This document shows, one piece after another, positions 48,706 to 57,623 of a stretch of 64,000 nucleotides of DNA. Both the position numbers and the translations under genes were made by a program. The notes under the pieces are model-generated. The model was not told where the DNA came from. It worked only from the letters and a program-made list of their open reading frames with translations, and ran no database searches. The stretch spans positions 434,001 to 498,000 of the forward strand of contig NZ_JACGYX010000002.1 of assembly GCF_014119005.1 (NCBI RefSeq). The letters run 5' to 3'. Origin of the DNA: Psychrobacter sp. GP33 (GTDB taxonomy: Bacteria; Pseudomonadota; Gammaproteobacteria; Pseudomonadales; Moraxellaceae). The number at the start of each line of letters is the position of its first letter. Positions within the stretch are counted from its first letter, which is position 1.

Positions 48706-49944
48706 ATGAGTATAGAAAATCTAGCGGCATCGTCTACAGTGTCTGGTATTGCGATTATCGGTGCAGGTCTTGCTGGCTGGCATGTCATTGATGCGATTCG
48801 TGCTAAAGATAAAGATATCCCGATTACCCTTATCACAGCTGATAGCGGTGATCGTTACCACAAGCCCATGCTGACCATGGCAATCAGTCAAAATAAACAA
48901 GCAGCAGATTTAGTACGGGCAACAGGTGAGGACGCAGCAGCAGCAGCAGGGGTCACTTTACTGGCATATACCAGTGTGACGGATATTGATGCTGCCACTC
49001 AACAATTGCAGCTAATCTCTGCTCTGCGCTCAGATCCAGCCAACACGAATTACGCTACCGTTCGCTATGATAAGTTAGTATTGGCGCTCGGAGCGCATCC
49101 TATTTTTCCTAAAAGCTTGCCGCAAGAGCTGGTATGGCATGTTAACCATATCGAGCGCTTTGCTCAGCTACAAGCTCAATTGGCAACGGGTGCGCAGCGC
49201 GTAGCTATTATTGGTGCTGGCATGGTTGGTACAGAAATCGCCGAAGATTTGCTAAAAGCCGGTCATGAGGTGACGCTGATTGACTTAAATAACGCGCCAT
49301 TGTCACAAATGTTACCAGCGCAAGCCACTGCGCGTATTGCTAAAGCGATTGAGTCACAAGGAATCCGCTTTTTGGGTGGCTGCCTCGTATCAGACGTCAC
49401 TCGTAATGACGATAGCAGCTTGCAAGTCAGTTATGCGCCATTAAAGCCAGTGAACGATGATAGTAATAATAGTGCTGAGAATGAAGTGACTGAAATCACT
49501 ACCATTACCGTAGATCATGTGATTGCCAGTACTGGACTGACTGTTGATGGCAAACTTCCTGCCGCTGCTGGGATTGAGTTTGATAGCCGAACCGGAATTG
49601 TCGTTGATGCGCCAACGCTGCGTACGAAAACGGCACATATTTATGCGATTGGCGATTGTATGTCTATTAATGGGGTGGCTTGTCGTTATGTCGCGCCATT
49701 ACGGGCACAGGCAGCGACAATCGCTGATGATGTTTTAGGGATTGATCATGAGGGCTATGAGCATAAGCCGCCCATGATTCGTCTAAAAAACAAAGCCATT
49801 TCTGTCATGGCAACGGGCGTGCCGCGTGCTGAGGGCAATTGGCAAGTCAAAACAGACAGTGCTGATGAGCTGGTCATGGAATTGTTAGATGAGCAGGAAG
49901 CAGTAAGTGCTACGGTGACTATTAAAGCACCAGCAACAGTTTAA
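48706..49944 (+). CDS. FAD-dependent NAD(P)H oxidoreductase, rubredoxin-reductase-like
   Basis: Flavoprotein of the pyridine nucleotide-disulfide family, 412 residues. The FAD-binding site is IIGAGLAGWHVIDAIR (about 17-32), the NAD(P)H-binding site is IIGAGMVGTEIAEDLLKAGHEV (about 167-188), and the second FAD contact is IYAIGDC (about 312-318). The opening (SGDRYHKPMLTMAISQNK) resembles the RubB rubredoxin reductases of Acinetobacter, which pass electrons to rubredoxin for alkane hydroxylase. No rubredoxin gene is adjacent, so the partner must be elsewhere. Other electron acceptors remain possible. Confidence 0.85.
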   Translation: MSIENLAASSTVSGIAIIGAGLAGWHVIDAIRAKDKDIPITLITADSGDRYHKPMLTMAISQNKQAADLVRATGEDAAAAAGVTLLAYTSVTDIDAATQQLQLISALRSDPANTNYATVRYDKLVLALGAHPIFPKSLPQELVWHVNHIERFAQLQAQLATGAQRVAIIGAGMVGTEIAEDLLKAGHEVTLIDLNNAPLSQMLPAQATARIAKAIESQGIRFLGGCLVSDVTRNDDSSLQVSYAPLKPVNDDSNNSAENEVTEITTITVDHVIASTGLTVDGKLPAAAGIEFDSRTGIVVDAPTLRTKTAHIYAIGDCMSINGVACRYVAPLRAQAATIADDVLGIDHEGYEHKPPMIRLKNKAISVMATGVPRAEGNWQVKTDSADELVMELLDEQEAVSATVTIKAPATV

Positions 49945-50006
49945 TAGTTTAATTTTTACCAATATGAATTATTAGTACTGATGATAACTCACATTTTATA
50001 GACGAC

Positions 50007-50041
50007 AAAAAAGCAGTAAGTGTAATACTTACTGCTTTTTT
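50007..50041. terminator. Terminator between the FAD reductase and coaX
   Basis: AAAAAAGCAGTAAGT and ACTTACTGCTTTTTT form a 15-base perfect stem with a five-base loop, between convergent genes. Confidence 0.93.
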
Positions 50042-50077
50042 ATTTTTAACGACTTTAAATAGCTGGTGATGAGTGGC

Positions 50078-50809
50078 TTATAACGCCTTATTATTCTGTT
50101 CAAAATAGCGCGCCAGACCATTTAACAATAAGTCGTTACGGATATGTACCGGACGATTGATGTGTTGAGCAATCATATTGGCATCGCCGCCAGTCATAAT
50201 CAGCTCAAAATTAGGATGGCGGTTGCTGATTTCATTGACCGCGCCCACGATAGACAGCAGGATGCCGCGATGTACCGCATCTTGTGTGGTCGTGCCTTGA
50301 GTAATGCTATCAAACGTGCCGTTTGATATGGTAATTTGCTTGGTGCCAGAAAATAATGACTCGCGTTGCAAATATATATTGGGGAAAATATAGCCCCCTA
50401 AATGGGTTGCATGGTCAATCAAATCAATAGTTACTGCTGTGCCACAACCAATCACACATTGGCGCTTTTTTTTATCAACTGTACCCAGCATTTGTAGCCA
50501 GCGGTCACAGCCCAATTGATTGGCATCGTAATGGCTATTCATCAAAGGGTGAGTGGCATCTACATGGACAAACTCAAATGGAATATTAAGCCGACTTAAC
50601 GTCTCTGACACCTTGACATTCAAAGTATCGCCTAGTACCGAGGAGATACCGATAAAGTCAGGCGCGTAACGCTCAAAGCGATCGGTCAAACCCATTAGTA
50701 GTTCGGTAGGTGCTTGTAGATGCTGCGTGGCATCATGAGAGATAATCTGACCAATATCATCAGTCAGCCAGTATTTAAGACGGGTGTTGCCAAGATCAAG
50801 CCAAAGCAT
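50078..50809 (-). CDS. coaX: Type III pantothenate kinase CoaX
   Basis: Cytoplasmic kinase for the first step of coenzyme A synthesis, 243 residues. The phosphate-binding start LWLDLGNTRLKYW (about 2-14), LGCDRWLQMLG (about 97-107) and GCGTAVTIDLID (about 119-130) with the catalytic Asp are visible. It needs a monovalent cation and is not inhibited by CoA in characterised members. It lies 33 bases downstream of birA, the same pairing seen in many bacteria, and they are probably co-transcribed. Confidence 0.95.
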   Translation of the reverse strand: MLWLDLGNTRLKYWLTDDIGQIISHDATQHLQAPTELLMGLTDRFERYAPDFIGISSVLGDTLNVKVSETLSRLNIPFEFVHVDATHPLMNSHYDANQLGCDRWLQMLGTVDKKKRQCVIGCGTAVTIDLIDHATHLGGYIFPNIYLQRESLFSGTKQITISNGTFDSITQGTTTQDAVHRGILLSIVGAVNEISNRHPNFELIMTGGDANMIAQHINRPVHIRNDLLLNGLARYFEQNNKAL

Positions 50810-50842
50810 AACTATCCTTACATGAGTAACCAGTGTTACCGT

Positions 50843-51832
50843 TTAAGCATTATTAAGAACATCAATACGTCCAGTAAAAAGCGCGGCAAGCTTACCGTTA
50901 TCTTGACGTAATTGCAAACATCCCTGTGTATCAATCCCGCAGGCGTGCCCCTCAATGATTTGTAGCTCACCTTGGTGGTTTTGTGTGACGCGCAATCGCA
51001 ATCCTGCAAGGGCATCCATGGTGGCAAATTGGCGTAAAAACTCATTTCTATAAGGCGTTTGAGTGCTGGCTTGTTCGGCTGATATTTGCGTAAAGCTAGT
51101 CATGGCTGCTATTAATGCCTTACTCATTTGCTCGTATAACTCTTGCAAAGTAGGCAAGCTCAAGCTTACAGCTAGACTGGTTTGAATATTCAGTAACTCA
51201 AAAATATCTTGTAAGCTGAGCGCTTGATAGCTCATGCCCTCGCAAGTTTGCGTGGTCAACGTAGGTGTGGCTTGTACATTTAAACCAACGCCCATCACCA
51301 CGCCCACTAATTTACCAGCGCGCCAAACGGGTTCAATCAAAATGCCAGCCAGCTTATTAAAATAAATAATCGCTTCCTCATCTGTTTGAGCATGGTCATT
51401 CTGTGGCTGGATTTCTTTTTCACTATCTTTTTCACTATCTTGCTTATAAAAGCCCAAGTCATTTGCCCATTTCACCCCGATAGACGTTAATCCTTGCGCT
51501 TGCAATTGGGTATTTAAGTATTGAATAATCGGTATTTTTGCCAACTCAACACCAATAATCAGCGACAATAAGCCGCTAACAGGCACTTGTACCGGATGAT
51601 ATAACGACAGGTAGACATTGCCGAGCGGTGACTGCCATGAGCGCCCTCGTTGCCCGCGCCCTGCCGTTTGAGTTTCAGCCGTTAACAGGTGCAGCTTATT
51701 GGCACAAAGTGAGCCGTCTTGTATGGCATTAATCAGCTCACTATTGGTCGATGGACTGCTAATAACGTGGCGATGGTTGAGGCTTGAAATTGAGTCGGAA
51801 AGCGGGGCTGAGAGCGAATCGGATAGCGGCAT
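50843..51832 (-). CDS. birA: Biotin--protein ligase BirA without DNA-binding domain
   Basis: Enzyme that makes biotinoyl-AMP and attaches biotin to acetyl-CoA carboxylase, 329 residues. The ATP/biotin loop is TAGRGQRGRSW (about 52-62), followed by SPLGNVYLSLYHP, and VKWANDLGFY (about 119-128) is the second family motif. There is no N-terminal winged helix, so it should not repress biotin genes. A charged insert (about 129-155, DSEKDSEKE) interrupts the domain and the N-terminus holds a repeated LSDS motif. It precedes coaX by 33 bases. Confidence 0.93.
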   Translation of the reverse strand: MPLSDSLSAPLSDSISSLNHRHVISSPSTNSELINAIQDGSLCANKLHLLTAETQTAGRGQRGRSWQSPLGNVYLSLYHPVQVPVSGLLSLIIGVELAKIPIIQYLNTQLQAQGLTSIGVKWANDLGFYKQDSEKDSEKEIQPQNDHAQTDEEAIIYFNKLAGILIEPVWRAGKLVGVVMGVGLNVQATPTLTTQTCEGMSYQALSLQDIFELLNIQTSLAVSLSLPTLQELYEQMSKALIAAMTSFTQISAEQASTQTPYRNEFLRQFATMDALAGLRLRVTQNHQGELQIIEGHACGIDTQGCLQLRQDNGKLAALFTGRIDVLNNA

Positions 51833-52087
51833 AAGTTTAGTCGATGTGAGTCATGTGGCAGGGACAATCTTTGTTATACTACAGCGATTGTGAGCTTAAA
51901 ATCAGGGCGACGGATAAAAGCGCATGTGTTAAAGGCTGATGACAAATAAGCGTCTGGCAAATAAGCATTAATATCCGTGGCGCTCATTATGATATAGAAC
52001 TCGGCGCAATAAAAGTCAGGTGCGGTAAAAGGTACGCATATTAGAAGATAAACAAAACAAAAATAAGCTCAATAAAAGGTAGGCTCG

Positions 52088-52894
52088 ATGATGTTATATG
52101 TGTGGTTTGTGATTGCAGGGGCGGTTGCAGGTGTGTGCGCTGGTCTATTTGGTGTGGGCGGAGGGTTGATTATTGTACCCGCGCTGGTATGGATTTTTAC
52201 TGCCTATCATTTCCCGCCTGATGTGGTCACCCATTTGGCAATTGGTACATCGCTTGCCACCATTATCATCACATCTATAAGCTCGATGACCGCGCACAAC
52301 AAACGTGGCGGTGTACGCTGGGATATCTGGCGTAATATGGCGCTTGGTTTGGTCATTGGTAGTTTGGTTGGGGCTGGCGTCGCAGAAATGATTGATGGCA
52401 AATCGCTACAAGCAATTATCGGGGTTGGAGCGCTATTGGTCGCCATTAATATGTTGTTTATGTCCAATAAAGAACAGCTGGGTAAGCCAATGCCGTCAAA
52501 GGGCGTGCAGATGGGTGCAGGAACGGGGATTGGTTTGGCATCTGCTATCTTTGGGATTGGCGGTGGTAGCTTGACTGTGCCGTTTCTTAATTGGGCAGGG
52601 TTACCGATGAAGCAGTCAGTCGGTACGTCTGCTGCATGTGGCTTACCGATTGCCATTGCTGGCGCGCTTGGATTTGCTTGGTTTGGTAAAAACGTTGAGA
52701 ATTTGCCATCTGGGACAATAGGTTTTGTGCATATTTCTGGATTCTTATGTATCTCCGTGGTCAGCTTTATGATGGCAAAAGTCGGTGCCAAGCTTGCGCA
52801 TCAATTGCCTGCAGCAACGTTAAAGCGTGCCTTTGGGGTCTTATTATTATTTGTCGGTGGTCAGTTATTGTTAAATGGGATTGGGGTGTTGTAA
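52088..52894 (+). CDS. TauE/SafE family permease
   Basis: Inner-membrane protein of the TauE/SafE family (putative sulfite or anion exporter), 268 residues with about eight helices in two halves. Each half opens with a Gly-rich loop, GLFGVGGGLIIVPAL (about 20-34) and IFGIGGGSLTVPFLNW (about 155-170), the hallmark repeated motif. The substrate of this member cannot be determined. Tandem ATGs at 52088 and 52091 are both possible. No sulfur-metabolism genes are nearby. Confidence 0.88.
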   Translation: MMLYVWFVIAGAVAGVCAGLFGVGGGLIIVPALVWIFTAYHFPPDVVTHLAIGTSLATIIITSISSMTAHNKRGGVRWDIWRNMALGLVIGSLVGAGVAEMIDGKSLQAIIGVGALLVAINMLFMSNKEQLGKPMPSKGVQMGAGTGIGLASAIFGIGGGSLTVPFLNWAGLPMKQSVGTSAACGLPIAIAGALGFAWFGKNVENLPSGTIGFVHISGFLCISVVSFMMAKVGAKLAHQLPAATLKRAFGVLLLFVGGQLLLNGIGVL

Positions 52895-52937
52895 ATAGAT
52901 ATATTATCTTAGAAACTATTATTTGAGGAAGTAACGA

Positions 52938-53459
52938 ATGGGTGTGGTAGCAATTGGTGTTTTGAGTGCTCTTATAGGAGGTTTAATTTCATTTGCAACT
53001 AGTTACTTCTCAAATGTTCAAAGATATAAACAGGATATTTTAAAGCAAAACTCTGACCATACTCACAATCTGGTGAAACAAGAATCTGAACATAGATACG
53101 AAAAGCAAATTTTTTTAAGACAAAAGTATGAAGAATTAGCGTTTCATCTAATTGAGTTTACCTCTATCCTACATATTTTGAATGTACAACTATCTCAAGA
53201 AGTAAATGAAGATGAGATAAATACTGATGAGTTTACAGAAAAAGGTGCAAAAATTGAGGTGATTACTGTTTTATATTTTCCTGAATTAAATACTTGTTGC
53301 GAAGAGTTTTTGGCGGTATCACGCCAGTACCTTTTTGCTCATAGTCTTAACGATAGCTCTAACAGTATAGACAATCGGGAATTATTAAAGATAAGATTTG
53401 AGAAAGAATTTGACAAGCTTTACGATAGGATTAAAAAACACATATCAGATTATACTTAA
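52938..53459 (+). CDS. Small membrane protein of unknown function
   Basis: A 173-residue protein with one N-terminal transmembrane helix (about 3-25, VVAIGVLSALIGGLISFATSYF) and a helical, charged cytoplasmic part. The segment 28-70 looks like a coiled coil. Cys119-Cys120 form a pair (NTCCEEF). ATG 52938 has GAGGAAG, a good binding site. The gene is much more AT-rich than smc next to it. No named family is recognised. It lies 43 bases after the TauE gene, with no terminator between. Confidence 0.65.
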   Translation: MGVVAIGVLSALIGGLISFATSYFSNVQRYKQDILKQNSDHTHNLVKQESEHRYEKQIFLRQKYEELAFHLIEFTSILHILNVQLSQEVNEDEINTDEFTEKGAKIEVITVLYFPELNTCCEEFLAVSRQYLFAHSLNDSSNSIDNRELLKIRFEKEFDKLYDRIKKHISDYT

Positions 53460-53549
53460 TCCATCAAAACCCACTCTTATAAACCCCAAAAACCCCTCAC
53501 AATTTCAGGTAAAATAGCCGCTCATTTTTTGTCGATTTGCTGACCGTTC

Positions 53550-56500
53550 ATGCGCTTAAAATCTCTAAAATTGGCAGGCTTTAAGTCCTTTGCTAATGCG
53601 ACTACCTTTACTTTTCCCCGTGGTATTACCGCCATTGTCGGACCTAACGGCTGTGGCAAATCCAACGTGATTGATGCCATTCGCTGGGTGCTGGGTGAGA
53701 CCTCGGCAAAGCAGCTGCGTGGCGGGGCGATGAGCGATGTCATCTTTGCGGGTACGCAGGATAAAGCGGCGAAAAGTGTTGCCAGTGTCGAGCTGACCTT
53801 TGAGCATACCCAAGATGAGCAGACCGGAATTCGTCATGCGCTCAATCTCTATCAAGAGCTGTCCGTGCGTCGCCAAGTCAACTTGGAGGGGCGCTCAGAT
53901 TATTTTATCAATGGGACGCGCTGCCGCCGCCGTGATGTGGTAGATATATTTTTGGGTACGGGGCTTGGCGCGCGCAGTTACGCGGTGATTGAGCAGGGGA
54001 TGATTGGGCGCATTGTCGACTCAAACCCATTGCAGCTACGTGAGTTTATCGAAGAAGCGGCAGGCGTATCGCGCTACCAAGCGCGGCGTGAGGAGACACA
54101 AAAAAAGCTAGAAAAAACGAGAGATAATCTGGCGCGACTACACGATATGCAAAGCGAGATGGAGCGTCAACAAAAGACCTTATCCAAGCAAGCAGCCAGT
54201 GCCCAGCGCTATCATGAATTAAGCGAAAGCTTAGCGGACATCCAGCAGCAGCTTGCTATTCAACAGTTATACCAAGCCAAACATACCCAGCAGCAGCAAA
54301 AGCTTGCCTATGAACGCAGCGCTAGCGAAGTCATTATGTTGCAAGCGGATTATCAACAGCTAAAAGCCAAACAAGACAAGCTCACCGTCCATATTAATCA
54401 AGAACAATGGCTCAAAGACGATGCCCAAAGTACGTATTATGAGCAGCAATTGCATTATCAACAAGCCGAGTATCAGCTTAACGACGTAAAGACGCAACTT
54501 GCGACACTTGAGCAGCAATACAGTCAAGCGAAGCAGCAGCACAATCAAGCAGATACTGAAATTGCTACGCTAAAAACCGCGCAAATTGAACAACAACAAT
54601 TGCTTGAAAACAGCCGCCCGCAGCTGGCAGCATTAACTGCTAAACGCGCTAATTATCAAAAAAATGAGCAGTCAGAGCAGCGTGCATGGAATGAAGCGCA
54701 ACATCAGCTTATTAAATTGCAAGAAAAGTCACGTGCTCTTGAGCAGCAGCAGGCATTAAGTCGCCAAGCTCAGCAACGTTTAACCATTCAGCAAGAAAAA
54801 TGGACACGTCGTCATGACAGTTGGCAAGCATTATGGGCGCAGCTGCAAGCGTCTATATCGGGTACTGATACTGCAGTAAATGAATCTAGCATAAATCATG
54901 AGCCAGTCGTACAGCAGCTATCAAATATCAAAATCACAGCGTTAAGCCAGCAGCTGCAACAAATCACTCGCCAACAGGATGGTGTATCAGAACGTATAGA
55001 AGATTTGCAGCCGCAGGCATTGGATTTGCAGAAAAGCTTAGCTCATCAGCAACGCGAACTTGCCGAACATGAAAAACGACAAGCACTGTTATCGGGTGAG
55101 TATGAAACTTTACATCAAATATTGCATCCGAAAACTAATAAAAAATTAGAGAATACAAATACCGAATCAACCGTTAGCTATAATATAACAAGCAATGAAC
55201 AACCGCTATCAGTAACTACTTTACGTGAGCACATTGAGTTAAGTAAGCGCGGTCAAACGTATGCCGCTATTTTAGATAAAGTACTGGCGCTATGGCTGGA
55301 CAGTCATGTGCTGATAGCAAGAGGTGATGCCCAAAATATGGATAATACGTGCGCGCCACTCAGCGCGTATATCACAGAGTTGCTCACTTATCAGCAGCAA
55401 GCAGGTCAGGCGAAAAATGACATTCATCACAGTTTATGGTTACCTGCAGCAATAGGTGCGGCTCAAAAAAACACCTTTACAACAGCTCTTCGAAACGAGC
55501 TTCCAGATGATTTAGCCGAGCAAATCGTACCCTTATCAGCGCTGATTGTTAAACCAGCGCTTGCATTTTGGCAACAGTGCTACTTATATCTACCAAAAGA
55601 CTGTTCTAATACTAATAATGGTGATGATCGCGTTAAAGTACTATCAACTATCCTAAAAGCATTGCCATCGTCAGCGTTAATATTAACCATCGATGGCTGG
55701 ATAATCAGTAGCAGCGGAACTATTAATATAACTAAGCTTGCCGGCATTAAAGACCATCAAGGCAGCAGTCAGTTTTTGTCCCAGCGTCTGACTCAGCGTA
55801 CACGTCTAGAAGAATTAGAAGCGTTGCTCGATGAAGGTGATGCAGAACTAGAGCGTCAGCAGCAAACCATGAAGCATACTCAGCGCGATTATGATGCGCT
55901 TATGGTTAATCTTGAGGAGCTGCGGGCACAAATTACTGAATTAACCCGCGACAGTTATCAAATTCAGCAGCAGTTGAGTCGCGAGCAAGCAATGCAGGAA
56001 CGCTTGCAAGCCGATAGCGAACGCTTATATGTAGATAAAAGCGTACTTGAGCAAGAAGAGCAGGAACTAAAGCAAGAGTCTGAAGTGTTAAAGAGTGAGC
56101 AGCTGCAAATTGACGCCGATAAAGAAAAGCTTAGTCTACAATTAACCCAAGCGCAACAGCATTGCCAGCAGCTACAACAAGCGCGCAATGAGCGCAACCG
56201 GGCTCGGCAAGCGGACGATAATGCATGGCAGTCACTACAGCTGAATATTCAGCAAAGCGAGATACAGCTGGCGCATAGTCACAGCAGCCTTGTACGGGTC
56301 ACCGAGTTATATGAGACATATGGGCAAAAAATGCAGATGTTGGAAACTCGTATGAGCGAGCACCAGCAGCAATTACCCAAGCTACAAACGGATTTGCAAG
56401 TGGCGCAAGTACAGCGTGACCAGCAGCAGTTGATGGTGTCTGAGCGCGAAACCGTATTAACGCAGTCTAAGCAAGAACATAATGAACAGCAGACCACGTT

Positions 56501-57425
56501 AGATAGTTGGCAAACTCAGCTACAAGCGCAGCAAAGCCAGCTGGCAGACCATGCAACGGCATTGGCACTGAGTACAGCGCGCTTAGAAGATATGATTCAA
56601 CACGCAGAGACGGCCGTGGCGCATTATCATAAAATAGTCGCGCAATATCATAAAACCCAAGCGCCAGCTATTAATATTATAAATTTACTAGCCGACTTTA
56701 TCAGTCATGCGCGCCGAGTTCGTCCCGATAAAATGGCTGAATTGAGCGCCCAGCAGAGTACACTTCAGCAGCAATTGTCTAAAATTGGTGCGGTTAATTT
56801 AGCTGCTGTTGCTGAACTCGACGAGCTTAATGAGCGCCTAGAGCCGCTTGCCCAACAGACCGCAGATATCGCCGCCAGTATGGATACCTTGAAAGCGGCG
56901 ATTACCTCAATTGATGAGACTACCAAAACTTTATTTATGCAGACATTGGATGCCGTCAATATCGACCTTGGTGATTTATTCGCCAAAGTATTCGGTGGCG
57001 GTCAAGCCAGCTTAACGCTCAATACAGATGATATGCCAAGCAATACGCCAAAGTCAGAGCAGTGGCGCGCTGGTCTCACTTTAATGGCACAGCCCAAAGG
57101 CAAGCGTAATAGTCGCTTAGCGGTATTGTCCGGTGGTGAAAAAACATTAACCGCGCTCAGTTTAATTTTTGCGATATTTAAGCAGCATCCTGCGCCTTTT
57201 TGTGTGCTTGATGAAGTTGATGCACCGCTTGATGATGCCAATGTTGCGCGCTTTACCAGCTTGATTCATGAATTGGCGGATGACTTACAGTTTATTTTTA
57301 TCAGTCATAATAAGCTTGCCATGCAAATTGCCGATGAGCTCAAAGGTATCACCATGCCAAGCGCGGGTATTTCAGCATTAGTGAGCGTATCGTTAGAAGA
57401 TGCCGTACGTTATATTGAGAGTTAG
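53550..57425 (+). CDS. smc: Chromosome segregation protein Smc
   Basis: Large ATPase that organises and separates chromosomes, 1291 residues. Walker A is GPNGCGKSN (31-39) at the N-terminus. Long coiled-coil arms rich in Gln and Glu (about 170-500 and 730-1030) flank a hinge (about 540-700). The C-terminal head has LSGGEKTLTALSLIFAIF (signature) and FCVLDEVDAPLDDANVARF (Walker B). It is longer than Bacillus Smc (1186) mainly in the arms and hinge. The window shows no scpA or scpB, its usual partners. It heads the smc-zipA-ligA cluster. Confidence 0.97.
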   Translation: MRLKSLKLAGFKSFANATTFTFPRGITAIVGPNGCGKSNVIDAIRWVLGETSAKQLRGGAMSDVIFAGTQDKAAKSVASVELTFEHTQDEQTGIRHALNLYQELSVRRQVNLEGRSDYFINGTRCRRRDVVDIFLGTGLGARSYAVIEQGMIGRIVDSNPLQLREFIEEAAGVSRYQARREETQKKLEKTRDNLARLHDMQSEMERQQKTLSKQAASAQRYHELSESLADIQQQLAIQQLYQAKHTQQQQKLAYERSASEVIMLQADYQQLKAKQDKLTVHINQEQWLKDDAQSTYYEQQLHYQQAEYQLNDVKTQLATLEQQYSQAKQQHNQADTEIATLKTAQIEQQQLLENSRPQLAALTAKRANYQKNEQSEQRAWNEAQHQLIKLQEKSRALEQQQALSRQAQQRLTIQQEKWTRRHDSWQALWAQLQASISGTDTAVNESSINHEPVVQQLSNIKITALSQQLQQITRQQDGVSERIEDLQPQALDLQKSLAHQQRELAEHEKRQALLSGEYETLHQILHPKTNKKLENTNTESTVSYNITSNEQPLSVTTLREHIELSKRGQTYAAILDKVLALWLDSHVLIARGDAQNMDNTCAPLSAYITELLTYQQQAGQAKNDIHHSLWLPAAIGAAQKNTFTTALRNELPDDLAEQIVPLSALIVKPALAFWQQCYLYLPKDCSNTNNGDDRVKVLSTILKALPSSALILTIDGWIISSSGTINITKLAGIKDHQGSSQFLSQRLTQRTRLEELEALLDEGDAELERQQQTMKHTQRDYDALMVNLEELRAQITELTRDSYQIQQQLSREQAMQERLQADSERLYVDKSVLEQEEQELKQESEVLKSEQLQIDADKEKLSLQLTQAQQHCQQLQQARNERNRARQADDNAWQSLQLNIQQSEIQLAHSHSSLVRVTELYETYGQKMQMLETRMSEHQQQLPKLQTDLQVAQVQRDQQQLMVSERETVLTQSKQEHNEQQTTLDSWQTQLQAQQSQLADHATALALSTARLEDMIQHAETAVAHYHKIVAQYHKTQAPAINIINLLADFISHARRVRPDKMAELSAQQSTLQQQLSKIGAVNLAAVAELDELNERLEPLAQQTADIAASMDTLKAAITSIDETTKTLFMQTLDAVNIDLGDLFAKVFGGGQASLTLNTDDMPSNTPKSEQWRAGLTLMAQPKGKRNSRLAVLSGGEKTLTALSLIFAIFKQHPAPFCVLDEVDAPLDDANVARFTSLIHELADDLQFIFISHNKLAMQIADELKGITMPSAGISALVSVSLEDAVRYIES

Positions 57426-57514
57426 CAGGATGGCTTAAATACGTTTTGAATCTGTCTTTAGTATCGCTTGAATGAGATATTTTACATGGCTACTTATAAG
57501 CATTTACGAAAGCG

Positions 57515-57525
57515 TCACAATGTGA
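57515..57525. promoter_or_regulatory. TCACAATGTGA palindrome upstream of zipA
   Basis: The same 11-base symmetric site found before gltI (45047-45057), here 99 bases before the zipA start. Its role is unknown. Confidence 0.3.
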
Positions 57526-57623
57526 TGACGATAAAGGTCAGCCATGCTAGACTATTGCCAATTATTAACCGCCTTATTTCTCCGTTTATTTCCCTTTTTG
57601 TCATATATTAGGATAACTCTCTC

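Noticed and set aside
52207-52791. A 194-codon leftward open frame opposite the TauE/SafE gene
   Set aside because: Length is explained by the strong codon bias of the sense gene; composition is atypical and no motif is present.
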